DNA of 12,657 bases from Caryophanales bacterium UBA970 (GCA_002292805.1 DBCA01000056.1:1-12657); one strand, 5' to 3'; shown: positions 1-6,840, counted from the stretch's first letter. The notes: a model not told the origin generated them from the sequence alone. Numbers and translations are program-made.

Positions 1-143
1 AGCAAAGTTAAGATGTAACCTAAGGCCGTGTTAACCCCACCTACGATGATAAAGCGAAAGAATGATTGGTCCCATAGTCGCCAAAAAAAGGATTCAAGTT
101 TAAATCCAAGGGTTGTTTCTTTTTTAAACAAGACGTGTTTCAT
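1..143 (-). CDS. GtrA-like membrane protein, N-terminal fragment (cut by window edge)
   Basis: This partial gene starts at the ATG on 143-141 and runs off the left edge, leaving 47 codons. The visible protein begins MKHVLFKKETT; from about residue 28 it reads FFRFIIVGGVNTALGYILTL. The phenylalanine/arginine pair, the VGGVNTALGY stretch and the following hydrophobic run resemble the start of the first membrane helix of the GtrA family (small four-helix proteins linked to moving or flipping polyprenyl-phosphate sugars for cell-surface glycans). An AAGG-type ribosome binding site lies just upstream (ATAAGGCA before ATG). The lemA terminator at 167-192 separates it from the upstream genes, so its promoter is not obvious: only 23 bases lie between the hairpin and the start codon. 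The family call rests on one motif region, so it is moderately sure; the precise role cannot be judged. Confidence 0.6.
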   Translation of the reverse strand, partial: MKHVLFKKETTLGFKLESFFWRLWDQSFFRFIIVGGVNTALGYILTL

Positions 144-166
144 TGCCTTATTTTATCACAAAGAAA

Positions 167-192
167 AAGCCCTTCCCACGTGGGAAGGGCTT
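167..192 (-). terminator. Intrinsic terminator after lemA, perfect 26-base palindrome
   Basis: The two 13-base halves, AAGCCCTTCCCAC and GTGGGAAGGGCTT, are exact reverse complements. Read on the minus strand the GC-rich hairpin is followed by TTTCTTTGTG, so with the final TT of the stem there is a run of five T. It lies 19 bases past the lemA stop and 23 bases before the start of the GtrA-like gene, ending the hydrolase/DUF2207/lemA transcript. On the plus strand there is no T-run, so it is probably one-directional. Confidence 0.85.
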
Positions 193-211
193 GGGTATCT
201 AGGCAAAACGT

Positions 212-784
212 TTAGAATGCTACTTTGACGCTTTTACGTTCAGCAACATCATCTAACTTAAAGAGTTCTGCTTCTTTAAATTTAAAAGCATTGGCAATGA
301 TGTTTGAAGGAAACACTTCACGACGATTGTTATACGATAACACGACATCGTTATAAAATTGACGGGTGAAGGAAATCTTATCTTCCGTGTCTTTTAAGGT
401 ATCTTGTAGTTTTAAGAAACCTTGGTCTGCTTTAAGCACGGGGTATTGTTCAACAACAACCGCTAAGCGCCCTAAGGTTTGACCAAGCATCGAGTTTGCT
501 TGAGCCATTTCTCCGACGTTTTCACTCTTAGAACCCTTGTCATACATTTTACGAGCATCCGCAAAGTTCATAAAAATTTCTTTTTCTTGTTTTGCATAGC
601 CTTTGACGGTTTCAACAATGTTTGGGATCAGATCAAAACGACGCTTTAACTGAACGTCAATTTGTGACCAAGAATTCTTCACTTTGTTTCTTGATTGAAC
701 CAAGGTGTTATACACACCAATGACCCATAAGGCAATGACAACGCCAATCGCGACGACAATTCCTAAGCCAATTAAAATTTCCAT
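212..784 (-). CDS. lemA: LemA family membrane protein
   Basis: The protein has 190 residues, the usual LemA length. A membrane helix spans roughly residues 3-24, with almost nothing outside it on the N-terminal side. The LemA signature follows: YNTLVQSRNKVKNSWSQIDV at about 25-44, then KRRFDLIPNIVETVKGYA. The rest is a long helical region that in the family forms a helical bundle. The C-terminus has the typical FYNDVVLSYNNRREVFPSNI stretch near 142-161. The start is supported by AAGGAG nine bases upstream. LemA proteins are widespread but their biochemical role is not established; they often neighbour DUF2207 or TPM-domain membrane proteins, as here. The gene follows the DUF2207 gene by 63 bases and has a candidate promoter of its own in that gap. 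Family identification is secure, function is not. Confidence 0.95.
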   Translation of the reverse strand: MEILIGLGIVVAIGVVIALWVIGVYNTLVQSRNKVKNSWSQIDVQLKRRFDLIPNIVETVKGYAKQEKEIFMNFADARKMYDKGSKSENVGEMAQANSMLGQTLGRLAVVVEQYPVLKADQGFLKLQDTLKDTEDKISFTRQFYNDVVLSYNNRREVFPSNIIANAFKFKEAELFKLDDVAERKSVKVAF

Positions 785-803
785 GTTTTTCTCCTTGAAA
801 TTT

Positions 804-833
804 ATTGTAGCATCTTTTATTTTTAGTTAACAA
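804..833 (-). promoter_or_regulatory. Candidate sigma-A promoter for lemA
   Basis: On the minus strand TTGTTA (-35, 828-833) and TACAAT (-10, 804-809) are separated by 18 bases, in the gap between the DUF2207 gene and lemA. The -10 matches the consensus at five of six positions and the -35 at four. It would give lemA transcription beyond any readthrough from upstream; no terminator is visible after the DUF2207 gene. Confidence 0.45.
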
Positions 834-847
834 TATTGATCAATGAT

Positions 848-2884
848 TTAGCGCGTTCTTACACCGCTGCCACCTCCGCCGCGGCTACCGCCGCCGCCCC
901 CAAATCCACCGCCACCACGACCCGAAGAATTGTTTCGTTGGGCTTGAGCTTGGGAAATGGTTTGTTGGGCACTCATAAATGACCGGGCCATCATCCGATT
1001 AGAATAGAGGTAAAATCCAGGATAACGGAAGGTTGATGATTTATTTAACTCATTGGTTTGATTGAGTTGTTGGTATTTGAATCGAATTTGTTTTTCAACC
1101 AAATCAGCGATGCCAAAGGCTGTCGCATACACCATGTAATGTTCCCAAATGGTCATTCCTGGCATTGGATAATCTTTGATGTTGGTAAATTCTTTTAAGA
1201 ATTTTTCAAAGGCTCTCCATCTTACATAATCCTCATTACCTTTTTTCGATCGTCTTTCAATTGAATTTAAATACGAACCAATGATGATTGATAGACCGAA
1301 GAGAATCCCACCGACAATACCCGTGAATGTGCCGAGCACAAGAACATATCTTGTGACGACAAACCCGATGCCGAGTAAAACAGTCAAGCCTAAGATGGCT
1401 CGATTTTTCTGGGCGGGTTCTTTAACATTATCAAAGAACGATTCACTTTGGGCGGCGCTGACCACGGCACGATTGAAGGTTTGATTTTCATTCATGTAAC
1501 GAATCGCTTGGTTTTCTTTTTTCGTAAACGCTTCAAGTTGGTTTAAGGATAAGGTATCCCCGCCTGCGACAAGGCCAAAGAACCATTGAATCAATTGCTT
1601 TTCATGAGCAAGTAAGAGAGTTTGATCTGCTTCTTTGTTGAGCTTCATCACATAATTGACTTTCGCTTCCGTCAACGATTCGGCGCCGGCATCCAAGACA
1701 ATAAATTTTCTCCGAATCAAATCCATTAACGTTGCGGTGACATCATCTTTGGCAACTTCCTTAAATCGATATAAATACCCCATGATCGCTGGGCCATACT
1801 GCGCCGGTAATTCCCGGTAATATTCTCCATAAAAATCAGTAGGGTGTTCTTTATCATATTTAAGATAAATATCGCGGATTTTCCAGGCAGAGAACGCTAA
1901 GACGATGACGAGGATAGAAATACCTAGAATATCGACCATTTGATAGGTTTGCCGAAAAGCAGCTCTTTCCGCTTCGTAAGTTGCGACATTTTCTAAGTGA
2001 GGTTTACCATTAGCGATTGTGTAATCACTGACATCATTGCCATATAGATTATCTTGAGTACCATCAATCACTAAGCGATCAGCAGGAAAATTGATTCGTG
2101 TGGTGATGTATTCGTCAGGATATAGACGATCGGCTTTGATGTGAACATAAGTTTGACCGGATTCGTTCACACCAATGTGATGAATCGACGCTAAGGATGA
2201 CCCATTGATGTAGGCATCGACAAGGTCGACGTCCAAATTAATACCAGGTAAGACGACTTTGACATCAATGTTTTCTGTCTGCATATTGTCAGTCGCAGCA
2301 ATCACCCAAAAGAATTCTGCGGTGTCCGCATACTTTAAAGCAACCCCATTAATTCGATAATCATTTTCAATTCGAATGTCTCCCCAGGTTCCTTCGTTGT
2401 AATGAAACCAAGCAACAGACTCATTATCAATGGTTTCAATGGGGTCATTGAATTCATCTCGGCTATTTGGATCCCAGGAGTATCCCAAGATGAGATTGTT
2501 ACCTTGATAGTTGCTCGTGACAGCTTCACCTTCACTGGCAATCATCAACGTATCATTCATGTCATACATGTTGGTTGCAAATTGCGTGGTGTCAAAAGCA
2601 GGTGTGGATACATTCTTCGGAACATCTTCATGGTCCGATGTGTAATAAATATCTTGGAAAAACACCCGGGTGGAAAAATACCGAGTAAGATTTTCTTGAA
2701 AACGAACATCGCCATTCTCTTCAATGGTGATAACTTTTTCCATGTTGCTGGTGCGGGCTTCTCCACTTGGTAATGAATAGGCGTTTTGTTGAATCACAAT
2801 CCCTATCACCCCAGAAAAAGCTGCCAAAAGAGCAAACAGGATAACCCCGCCTTTTTTCTTTAAAAAATATGATTTACCTTCCAT
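848..2884 (-). CDS. DUF2207 family membrane protein with glycine-rich C-terminal tail
   Basis: The protein has 678 residues. A signal-like or anchoring helix spans about 13-33. A long extracytoplasmic domain (about 40-310), rich in beta-forming and acidic segments, follows. Next come a membrane helix at about 317-335, a cytoplasmic segment with GPAIMGYLYRFKEVAKDDVTA near 364-384, a helix pair at about 494-540, and a second cytoplasmic part containing WRAFEKFLKEFTNIKDYPMP and IWEHYMVYATAFGIADLVEK. The tail (653-678) is nearly all glycine with interspersed serine, phenylalanine and arginine. This layout and these motifs are those of the DUF2207 family, whose function is unknown. A GAGGT ribosome binding site precedes the ATG. 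It lies between a hydrolase and lemA on the same strand, a common partnership that suggests a joint envelope role. Confidence 0.9.
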   Translation of the reverse strand: MEGKSYFLKKKGGVILFALLAAFSGVIGIVIQQNAYSLPSGEARTSNMEKVITIEENGDVRFQENLTRYFSTRVFFQDIYYTSDHEDVPKNVSTPAFDTTQFATNMYDMNDTLMIASEGEAVTSNYQGNNLILGYSWDPNSRDEFNDPIETIDNESVAWFHYNEGTWGDIRIENDYRINGVALKYADTAEFFWVIAATDNMQTENIDVKVVLPGINLDVDLVDAYINGSSLASIHHIGVNESGQTYVHIKADRLYPDEYITTRINFPADRLVIDGTQDNLYGNDVSDYTIANGKPHLENVATYEAERAAFRQTYQMVDILGISILVIVLAFSAWKIRDIYLKYDKEHPTDFYGEYYRELPAQYGPAIMGYLYRFKEVAKDDVTATLMDLIRRKFIVLDAGAESLTEAKVNYVMKLNKEADQTLLLAHEKQLIQWFFGLVAGGDTLSLNQLEAFTKKENQAIRYMNENQTFNRAVVSAAQSESFFDNVKEPAQKNRAILGLTVLLGIGFVVTRYVLVLGTFTGIVGGILFGLSIIIGSYLNSIERRSKKGNEDYVRWRAFEKFLKEFTNIKDYPMPGMTIWEHYMVYATAFGIADLVEKQIRFKYQQLNQTNELNKSSTFRYPGFYLYSNRMMARSFMSAQQTISQAQAQRNNSSGRGGGGFGGGGGSRGGGGSGVRTR

Positions 2885-2901
2885 TTTTTTACCTCGACTT
2901 T

Positions 2902-2930
2902 ATTGTATAGTTATTACAAAAAAATGTATA
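2902..2930 (-). promoter_or_regulatory. Weak candidate promoter for the DUF2207 gene
   Basis: On the minus strand TATACA (-35, 2925-2930) and TACAAT (-10, 2902-2907) are 17 bases apart in the 51-base gap after the hydrolase gene. The -10 is good (five of six); the -35 matches only four of six. The region is very AT-rich, so chance matches are likely. Confidence 0.3.
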
Positions 2931-2935
2931 TAAAT

Positions 2936-3949
2936 TTAAAACTTTTCTATCAAGTCAATGATAAGAGGATCATGTTCGCCAACAAGTTGATAATCGAGGC
3001 TATTAAAAAATGCGTTCAAGACATTAATATCTTTTTCTTTGGCTAACTTTTCAGTGCCTTTTAAAATCGTATCAATCACATACGTCTCCGCGCGAAAACT
3101 CAGATAAGGATTATGTCGGTGATTTTTTGCCAAATAGACCTGGCTTAAAGGATTCTTGGTTTGCATGAAGAGATCGTAGCTGCCTTTTAAAGGGACATCA
3201 TCATCTTTTTCACCGGCAATCAAAAGGATCTTGGTGGTGGTTGACCCCAGCAACTGCGAGCTGGTCATCTTGGCAAGATGGCCAAACATGATTAGGTTAT
3301 GGATATGAATAAAAAATTTAAACGTTTTAATCCACGGAATGTATCGACCTAACATCTCACTGACATCATTGAATGGAGCGATGCTAATGATCTTGTCAAT
3401 CTTCACCTTCATCTGTGAGGCTCTGAGCACAGCGTAAGCACCCCAAGAATGACCCATCAAGGTTTTCGGTAACTTCGCATAGGTTGTCTTATCAAGATAC
3501 GTCAACGCATCTTGTAAATCACTGATCGCCTGTGGAATCCCTCGAATGGATTTCCCTTCCGATAAACCGCAACCCATGTTGTCATAAGCAAAGACCACAT
3601 AGCCTTTTTTAACAAAGGTATGAATGAGATGGGTGTAAGCGAGGTGACCGGGTCCAATCCCGTGGGAGAACACCATGAGTTTTCGATGCGGTTGTAATTG
3701 GTCATCGTAATAAAACCCACCGCGAAGAACATACCCACGGCGATTCTTAAACTCAATTGGATCCATGTCCATGTCCGGAAAATCTGAAATCCTAAAATAT
3801 TTAAGGTGAGGATGAAAATCAAATCGTCTTGAAAAGGCCATGCTTAAAATAAGGCCAATGAAAATAAATAAACACAAAACAATCGCGAGGATGACAAGGC
3901 TTATCCATAACACAATGGACTGGTCGATGAAGAAACCAAAGGTTCTCAT
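2936..3949 (-). CDS. Membrane-anchored alpha/beta hydrolase (serine hydrolase)
   Basis: The protein has 337 residues. A hydrophobic helix at about 12-36 would anchor it in the membrane. An alpha/beta-hydrolase domain follows: FSHGIGPGH (94-102, oxyanion-hole region), AYDNMGCGLSEG (121-132), and the nucleophile elbow GHSWG (166-170) with Ser168. The acid is probably one of Asp249-251 in GEKDDDVP. The histidine is His277 or His279 in NHRHN. All three members of a catalytic triad are therefore plausible. The substrate cannot be read from sequence; such anchored enzymes act as esterases, lipases or acyl hydrolases at the membrane. There is no strong ribosome binding site before the ATG at 3949, but the anchor helix begins right after it and no better start is seen. 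It is the first gene of the hydrolase/DUF2207/lemA group. Confidence 0.85.
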   Translation of the reverse strand: MRTFGFFIDQSIVLWISLVILAIVLCLFIFIGLILSMAFSRRFDFHPHLKYFRISDFPDMDMDPIEFKNRRGYVLRGGFYYDDQLQPHRKLMVFSHGIGPGHLAYTHLIHTFVKKGYVVFAYDNMGCGLSEGKSIRGIPQAISDLQDALTYLDKTTYAKLPKTLMGHSWGAYAVLRASQMKVKIDKIISIAPFNDVSEMLGRYIPWIKTFKFFIHIHNLIMFGHLAKMTSSQLLGSTTTKILLIAGEKDDDVPLKGSYDLFMQTKNPLSQVYLAKNHRHNPYLSFRAETYVIDTILKGTEKLAKEKDINVLNAFFNSLDYQLVGEHDPLIIDLIEKF

Positions 3950-4016
3950 TGTTTATATCTTAACCGATTTCATCGCTGGTTGTTAGGGTGATGAATGCGT
4001 TGCTTTTCTGAAGGGT

Positions 4017-4067
4017 CTTTTATCTATTCATTCATGAAGACCATCGGTAGAACTTTCATGATAAAAG
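4017..4067 (-). repeat. Inverted repeat between the tRNA operon and the hydrolase gene
   Basis: The 157-base gap 3950-4107 holds no gene. On the minus strand CTTTTATC (4060-4067) can pair with GATAAAAG (4017-4024). Inside it, ATGAAAG pairs with CTTCAT with one bulged A. No T-run follows, so it is not a normal terminator. It lies in what would be the 5' leader of the hydrolase gene. Confidence 0.35.
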
Positions 4068-4086
4068 TAGATAATAGTTATCTCGA
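4058..4086 (-). promoter_or_regulatory. Weak candidate promoter for the hydrolase group
   Basis: On the minus strand TCGAGA (-35, 4081-4086) and TATCAT (-10, 4058-4063) are 17 bases apart, 109 bases upstream of the hydrolase ATG. The -10 matches five of six positions and the -35 four of six. The -10 overlaps the upstream arm of the inverted repeat, so the two may be connected or one may be chance. Confidence 0.3.
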
Positions 4087-4107
4087 TTGAGTCATTTTTT
4101 CAAAAAT

Positions 4108-4190
4108 TGGTGGGGATAACAGGATTTGAACCTGCACGGTTGCCCATTGGATTCTAAGTCCAACGCGTCTGCCAATTTCGCCATATCCCC
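4108..4190 (-). tRNA. tRNA-Leu (anticodon TAG)
   Basis: The 83-base gene folds as a class II tRNA: acceptor GGGGATA/TATCCCC, anticodon stem TTGGA/TCCAA around the loop CTTAGAA (anticodon TAG), an extended variable arm, T-arm GCAGG-TTCAAAT-CCTGT, discriminator A and an encoded CCA. It is the last of three tRNAs in one transcript, after tRNA-Thr by 11 bases. It reads CUN leucine codons. Confidence 0.97.
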
Positions 4191-4201
4191 AAGTGGCAAC
4201 G

Positions 4202-4277
4202 TGGTGCCGTCAATAGGACTCGAACCTACAACCTATTGATTACAAATCAATTGCTCTGCCAATTGAGCTATGACGGC
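4202..4277 (-). tRNA. tRNA-Thr (anticodon TGT)
   Basis: The 76-base gene has acceptor GCCGTCA/TGACGGC, D-stem GCTC/GAGC, anticodon stem ATTGA/TCAAT with loop TTTGTAA (anticodon TGT), T-arm GTAGG-TTCGAGT-CCTAT, discriminator A and an encoded CCA. It starts two bases after the CCA of tRNA-Val and is the middle member of the tRNA operon. Confidence 0.97.
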
Positions 4278-4279
4278 AA

Positions 4280-4355
4280 TGGTGGACACTACAGGGATCG
4301 AACCTGTGACCTCTTCCGTGTGAAGGAAACGCTCTCCCAGCTGAGCTAAGTGTCC
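4280..4355 (-). tRNA. tRNA-Val (anticodon CAC)
   Basis: The 76-base gene has acceptor GGACACT/AGTGTCC, D-stem GCTC/GAGC, anticodon stem TTTCC/GGAAG around the loop TTCACAC (anticodon CAC), T-arm ACAGG-TTCGATC-CCTGT, discriminator A and an encoded CCA. Counting through the arms places C-A-C at positions 34-36, so it should read GUG only. In Bacillus-type Val-Thr-Leu clusters this place is usually held by a TAC valine tRNA. It is the first gene of the operon. Confidence 0.93.
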
Positions 4356-4364
4356 GCGGATTTA

Positions 4365-4393
4365 ATGATAACAAACCAAGTCGACTAATTCAA
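4365..4393 (-). promoter_or_regulatory. Promoter of the Val-Thr-Leu tRNA operon, overlapping the MATE stop codon
   Basis: On the minus strand TTGAAT (-35, 4388-4393) and TATCAT (-10, 4365-4370) are 17 bases apart. The -10 ends nine bases before the mature 5' end of tRNA-Val, so the leader would be only a few bases long. The -35 overlaps the TGA stop of the MATE gene (4390-4392). Confidence 0.55.
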
Positions 4394-5778
4394 TTTGAAA
4401 GGGTAATCGCCGGGGATTTTTTTTCGAAAGGATTGGTGAGATTTTTCGCCCAATCGTATCGGCCAACCAGATATAGACCAAAACTTGCTTTCGCTAAATC
4501 AATCGATTGGACACTTGCCCATAGCAAAACAAGCGGGATCGAGGTGAAGGTGGCAAGGATCCACGCTAAAGGAACCGTGAGTAACCACATCACGGTGCCA
4601 TCTAGGAGCAACGCTTGGGTCGTCTTCCCCCCTGAGCGAAGCGTGTGATACGTCACATTGGCAATACTAAAGAAGGGAAGCAAGAACATGTAAATGGTGA
4701 TGATGGACGTCGCCATGGCTTGTTGATTGGTATCCACTGAACTCCACAATTGAGGAATCACAGGGGCTAACCAAAACATCATGAAACCTAGTCCAAGGGA
4801 AATGATAATGCCCATCCAAATCAATTTTTTCGATAAGATTTTGGCTTCTTCAATCTTTCCTTCGCCTAAGGTCGTCCCAAGCATCACCCCAACCCCAACG
4901 GCAAGACCAGCCCAAATAATCCCAAAGATTTCTGTGGTGGTTGACACAATCGATAATGTGGACAAGACATTGGTTCGTGACGCTAACGCAAGTTGTTGCA
5001 TGATAATCCCACCCGCCCACAAGGTTTCATTCACCAACATCACCACGGTTTTTTTGTTAATCGCTTGAATAAGTTTTGGTTCTACGCTTAAATCGTTGTA
5101 CAAACCAACGGTAAAGGTTTCTTTGTTTCGATGGGAAATATAGATCAAGAAACTCATTTCTACCAGTCTTGCGATGAGGGTGGCAATGCCAACCCCGATA
5201 ATGCCATTTTGAACAATGTAAATAAATACGTAGTTTAAGATCGCGTTGATGAATAAAGAAATCACACTAATGAGAACAGGGAGTTTGGTTTTCCCAATTT
5301 CGCGGTAGGTCGATCCGTAGATATTCGCAAACATCAAAGGAATGTACGAGGCAACAATGATGGGTAAATATAACATCGCTTCAGCGACAATGATCTCTTG
5401 ATTTGTGCTGGATCGGGTATAGAAGCGAATAATGCCTTCACCAAAAAATAAAATCAAGGGAATAAAGATAAGCAAAAATAAGATACCAATCCACATTTTA
5501 TAACGAACTGATTGTTGTAAATGCTTGGCGTCTTTTGCCCCGGAAAACTGTTGAACATAAATCGACGCACCAGAAAGTAAACCATAAGTAATGACAAAGA
5601 AGAAAAAGGATATTTGATTGACGGAGAAGACCGCTCCAACCACATCATCCGAGATACCGCCCACCATGACATTATCGATAAAGGAAACAAAAAAAGACAC
5701 CAGCATTTGAATCATGACCGGGAAACTGATGGCAAAGAATTTTTTTAAAAATATTTTATCTTTTAAGGTTTGAATCAT
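4390..5778 (-). CDS. MATE family multidrug/drug:cation efflux transporter
   Basis: The protein has 462 residues and about twelve hydrophobic helices in two similar halves, the MATE family size and layout. Typical features are FAISFPVMIQMLVSFFVSFI and IDNVMVGG in the first helix region, the polar-aromatic VNQISFFF, and YVQQFSGAKD at about 74-83 at the end of helix 2. The second half carries the related ASRTNVLSTLSIV and MLGTTLGEGK. MATE proteins export drugs and metabolites across the membrane in exchange for sodium ions or protons; the substrate is not predictable here. The gene ends in TGA, evidence for the standard code. The start has AAAGGA only three bases before the ATG, which is close. 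It follows tRNA-Ile by 52 bases with a strong hairpin in between (5794-5819), and no clear promoter of its own is visible, so readthrough from the rplM-rpsI-tRNA-Ile transcript is possible. Confidence 0.9.
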   Translation of the reverse strand: MIQTLKDKIFLKKFFAISFPVMIQMLVSFFVSFIDNVMVGGISDDVVGAVFSVNQISFFFFVITYGLLSGASIYVQQFSGAKDAKHLQQSVRYKMWIGILFLLIFIPLILFFGEGIIRFYTRSSTNQEIIVAEAMLYLPIIVASYIPLMFANIYGSTYREIGKTKLPVLISVISLFINAILNYVFIYIVQNGIIGVGIATLIARLVEMSFLIYISHRNKETFTVGLYNDLSVEPKLIQAINKKTVVMLVNETLWAGGIIMQQLALASRTNVLSTLSIVSTTTEIFGIIWAGLAVGVGVMLGTTLGEGKIEEAKILSKKLIWMGIIISLGLGFMMFWLAPVIPQLWSSVDTNQQAMATSIITIYMFLLPFFSIANVTYHTLRSGGKTTQALLLDGTVMWLLTVPLAWILATFTSIPLVLLWASVQSIDLAKASFGLYLVGRYDWAKNLTNPFEKKSPAITLSN

Positions 5779-5793
5779 AAGTCCTTTATGAAT

Positions 5794-5819
5794 AAAACTG
5801 TAGCTTTCACTACAGTTTT
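5794..5819 (-). terminator. Hairpin between tRNA-Ile and the MATE gene (terminator or attenuator)
   Basis: On the minus strand AAAACTGTAG and CTACAGTTTT form a perfect 10-base-pair stem with a six-base loop (TGAAAG). The 3' arm ends in four T followed by ATTCAT. It begins 11 bases after the CCA of tRNA-Ile and ends 15 bases before the MATE ATG. The stem has A-tract and T-tract ends, so it could act on either strand. The T-run is short, so termination is probably partial. Confidence 0.6.
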
Positions 5820-5830
5820 AATGTCATTGA

Positions 5831-5907
5831 TGGTGGGCCGTAATAGATTCGAACTATCGACCTCGCCCTTATCAGGGGCGTGCTCTAACCAACTGAGCTA
5901 ACGGCCC
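5831..5907 (-). tRNA. tRNA-Ile (anticodon GAT)
   Basis: The 77-base gene has acceptor GGGCCGT/ACGGCCC, D-stem GCTC/GAGC, anticodon stem CGCCC/GGGCG with loop CTGATAA (anticodon GAT), T-arm GATAG-TTCGAAT-CTATT, discriminator A and an encoded CCA. It lies 77 bases downstream of rpsI with no clear promoter of its own, so it may be cut from the rplM-rpsI transcript. Confidence 0.97.
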
Positions 5908-5910
5908 ATC

Positions 5911-5973
5911 GTCTAGGTCTACGTGTGATAAACCTAGGACTATATCCTAACACTTGAATATAAAATCCAAGTG
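5911..5973 (-). other. Alternative hairpins between rpsI and tRNA-Ile
   Basis: Read on the minus strand, three stems are possible. The first is CACTTG/CAAGTG (5968-5973 with 5951-5956). The second is TAGGA/TCCTA (5945-5949 with 5935-5939). The third pairs GTCCTAGG (5933-5940) with CCTAGAC (5911-5917), with one bulged C. The second and third use the same TCCTAGG bases and exclude each other. None has a T-run long enough for a standard terminator. They may shape processing of the tRNA-Ile precursor. Confidence 0.35.
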
Positions 5974-5984
5974 AGAGAAACGAA

Positions 5985-6389
5985 TTAACGTTTGGTGAAT
6001 TGTGGCGCGCGACGTGCAGCTTTAAGACCGTATTTTTTACGTTCTTTGACGCGTGGGTTACGGGTTAACATCCCGGCAATTTTTAAAGGACTTCTTTCCG
6101 TCCCTGATTCTAATAAGGCGCGGGCGATGCCTAAACGGATCGCACCAGCTTGGCCAGTGAATCCACCGCCAACGACGGTTGCTTCAACGTCAAACTTATC
6201 CGCATTGTTGGAGATCACGAGTGGTTGCTTTAAATCCATCACCAAGGTGTCATATGGCATGTATTCGTCAACTGGACGACCATTGACCGTAATCAAACCT
6301 TTGCCATCCATTAAATAGACGCGGGCTTTTGAGGATTTACGACGGCCTGTGCCGTAATACTTGGTCACTTCTTTTTTCTTGGTTGCCAT
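5985..6389 (-). CDS. rpsI: 30S ribosomal protein S9
   Basis: The protein has 134 residues, close to the usual 130. It begins with a lysine-rich stretch and [16 protein letters not shown], carries [38 protein letters not shown] in the middle, and ends with [13 protein letters not shown]. That last stretch is the basic S9 C-terminal tail, which reaches the peptidyl-tRNA in the P site of the small subunit. The ribosome binding site AAGGAG overlaps the rplM stop region and the genes are only ten bases apart, so the two are translated from one mRNA. The final FTKR replaces the more common YSKR, a conservative change. Confidence 0.98.
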   Translation of the reverse strand: MATKKKEVTKYYGTGRRKSSKARVYLMDGKGLITVNGRPVDEYMPYDTLVMDLKQPLVISNNADKFDVEATVVGGGFTGQAGAIRLGIARALLESGTERSPLKIAGMLTRNPRVKERKKYGLKAARRAPQFTKR

Positions 6390-6399
6390 ATTACTCTCC

Positions 6400-6840
6400 T
6401 TATAAGGTAATGGTTAACACTTCAGGTTTTTGGGCTTCATGTTCGTGTTTTGGACCTTTATAAACAAACAATTTACTATGAATAACTTTACCTAATTTAC
6501 CTTTAGGTAACATGCCACCAATCGAACGTTCCACCATTTCTTCAGGAAATTCTTTTAACATCACACCAGCGGTACGGGTTCTTAATCCACCGACGTATTG
6601 GGAGTTGTTATAGTACTTCTTGTTTTCCACTTTATTGCCGGATAAACCGACTTTTTCAGCGTTGATGATGATGACAAAGTCTCCACCATCGACGTTAGGA
6701 GTGTAGGTTGCTTTGTTTTTACCCATTAAAATAAGGGCAATTTTAGAAGCAAGTCTACCTAAAGGTAAACCAGTGGCATCCACGAGATACCATTTGTGAG
6801 ATACATTTGCAGGTTTTGCAAGGGTTGTTTGACGTTGCAT
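6400..6840 (-). CDS. rplM: 50S ribosomal protein L13
   Basis: The protein has 146 residues. It carries the L13 hallmarks: [21 protein letters not shown] near residues 15-35, [19 protein letters not shown] at about 46-64, and the family signature region around [17 protein letters not shown] near 102-118. L13 is an early-assembling protein of the large subunit and binds 23S rRNA. A perfect AGGAGG ribosome binding site precedes the ATG. Upstream lie a near-consensus promoter and a structured leader. rplM and rpsI form the conserved two-gene ribosomal unit of bacteria. Confidence 0.98.
   Translation of the reverse strand: MQRQTTLAKPANVSHKWYLVDATGLPLGRLASKIALILMGKNKATYTPNVDGGDFVIIINAEKVGLSGNKVENKKYYNNSQYVGGLRTRTAGVMLKEFPEEMVERSIGGMLPKGKLGKVIHSKLFVYKGPKHEHEAQKPEVLTITL

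Noticed and set aside
28..228. Open frame of 66 codons on the plus strand at the left edge
   Set aside because: It runs through the GtrA-like start, the terminator hairpin and the end of lemA; no coding evidence.
2402..2773. Open frame of 123 codons on the plus strand
   Set aside because: It lies antisense inside the DUF2207 gene, has no ribosome binding site and no recognisable protein motif.
5992..6318. Open frame of 108 codons on the plus strand
   Set aside because: It is the antisense shadow of rpsI, whose product is unmistakable.
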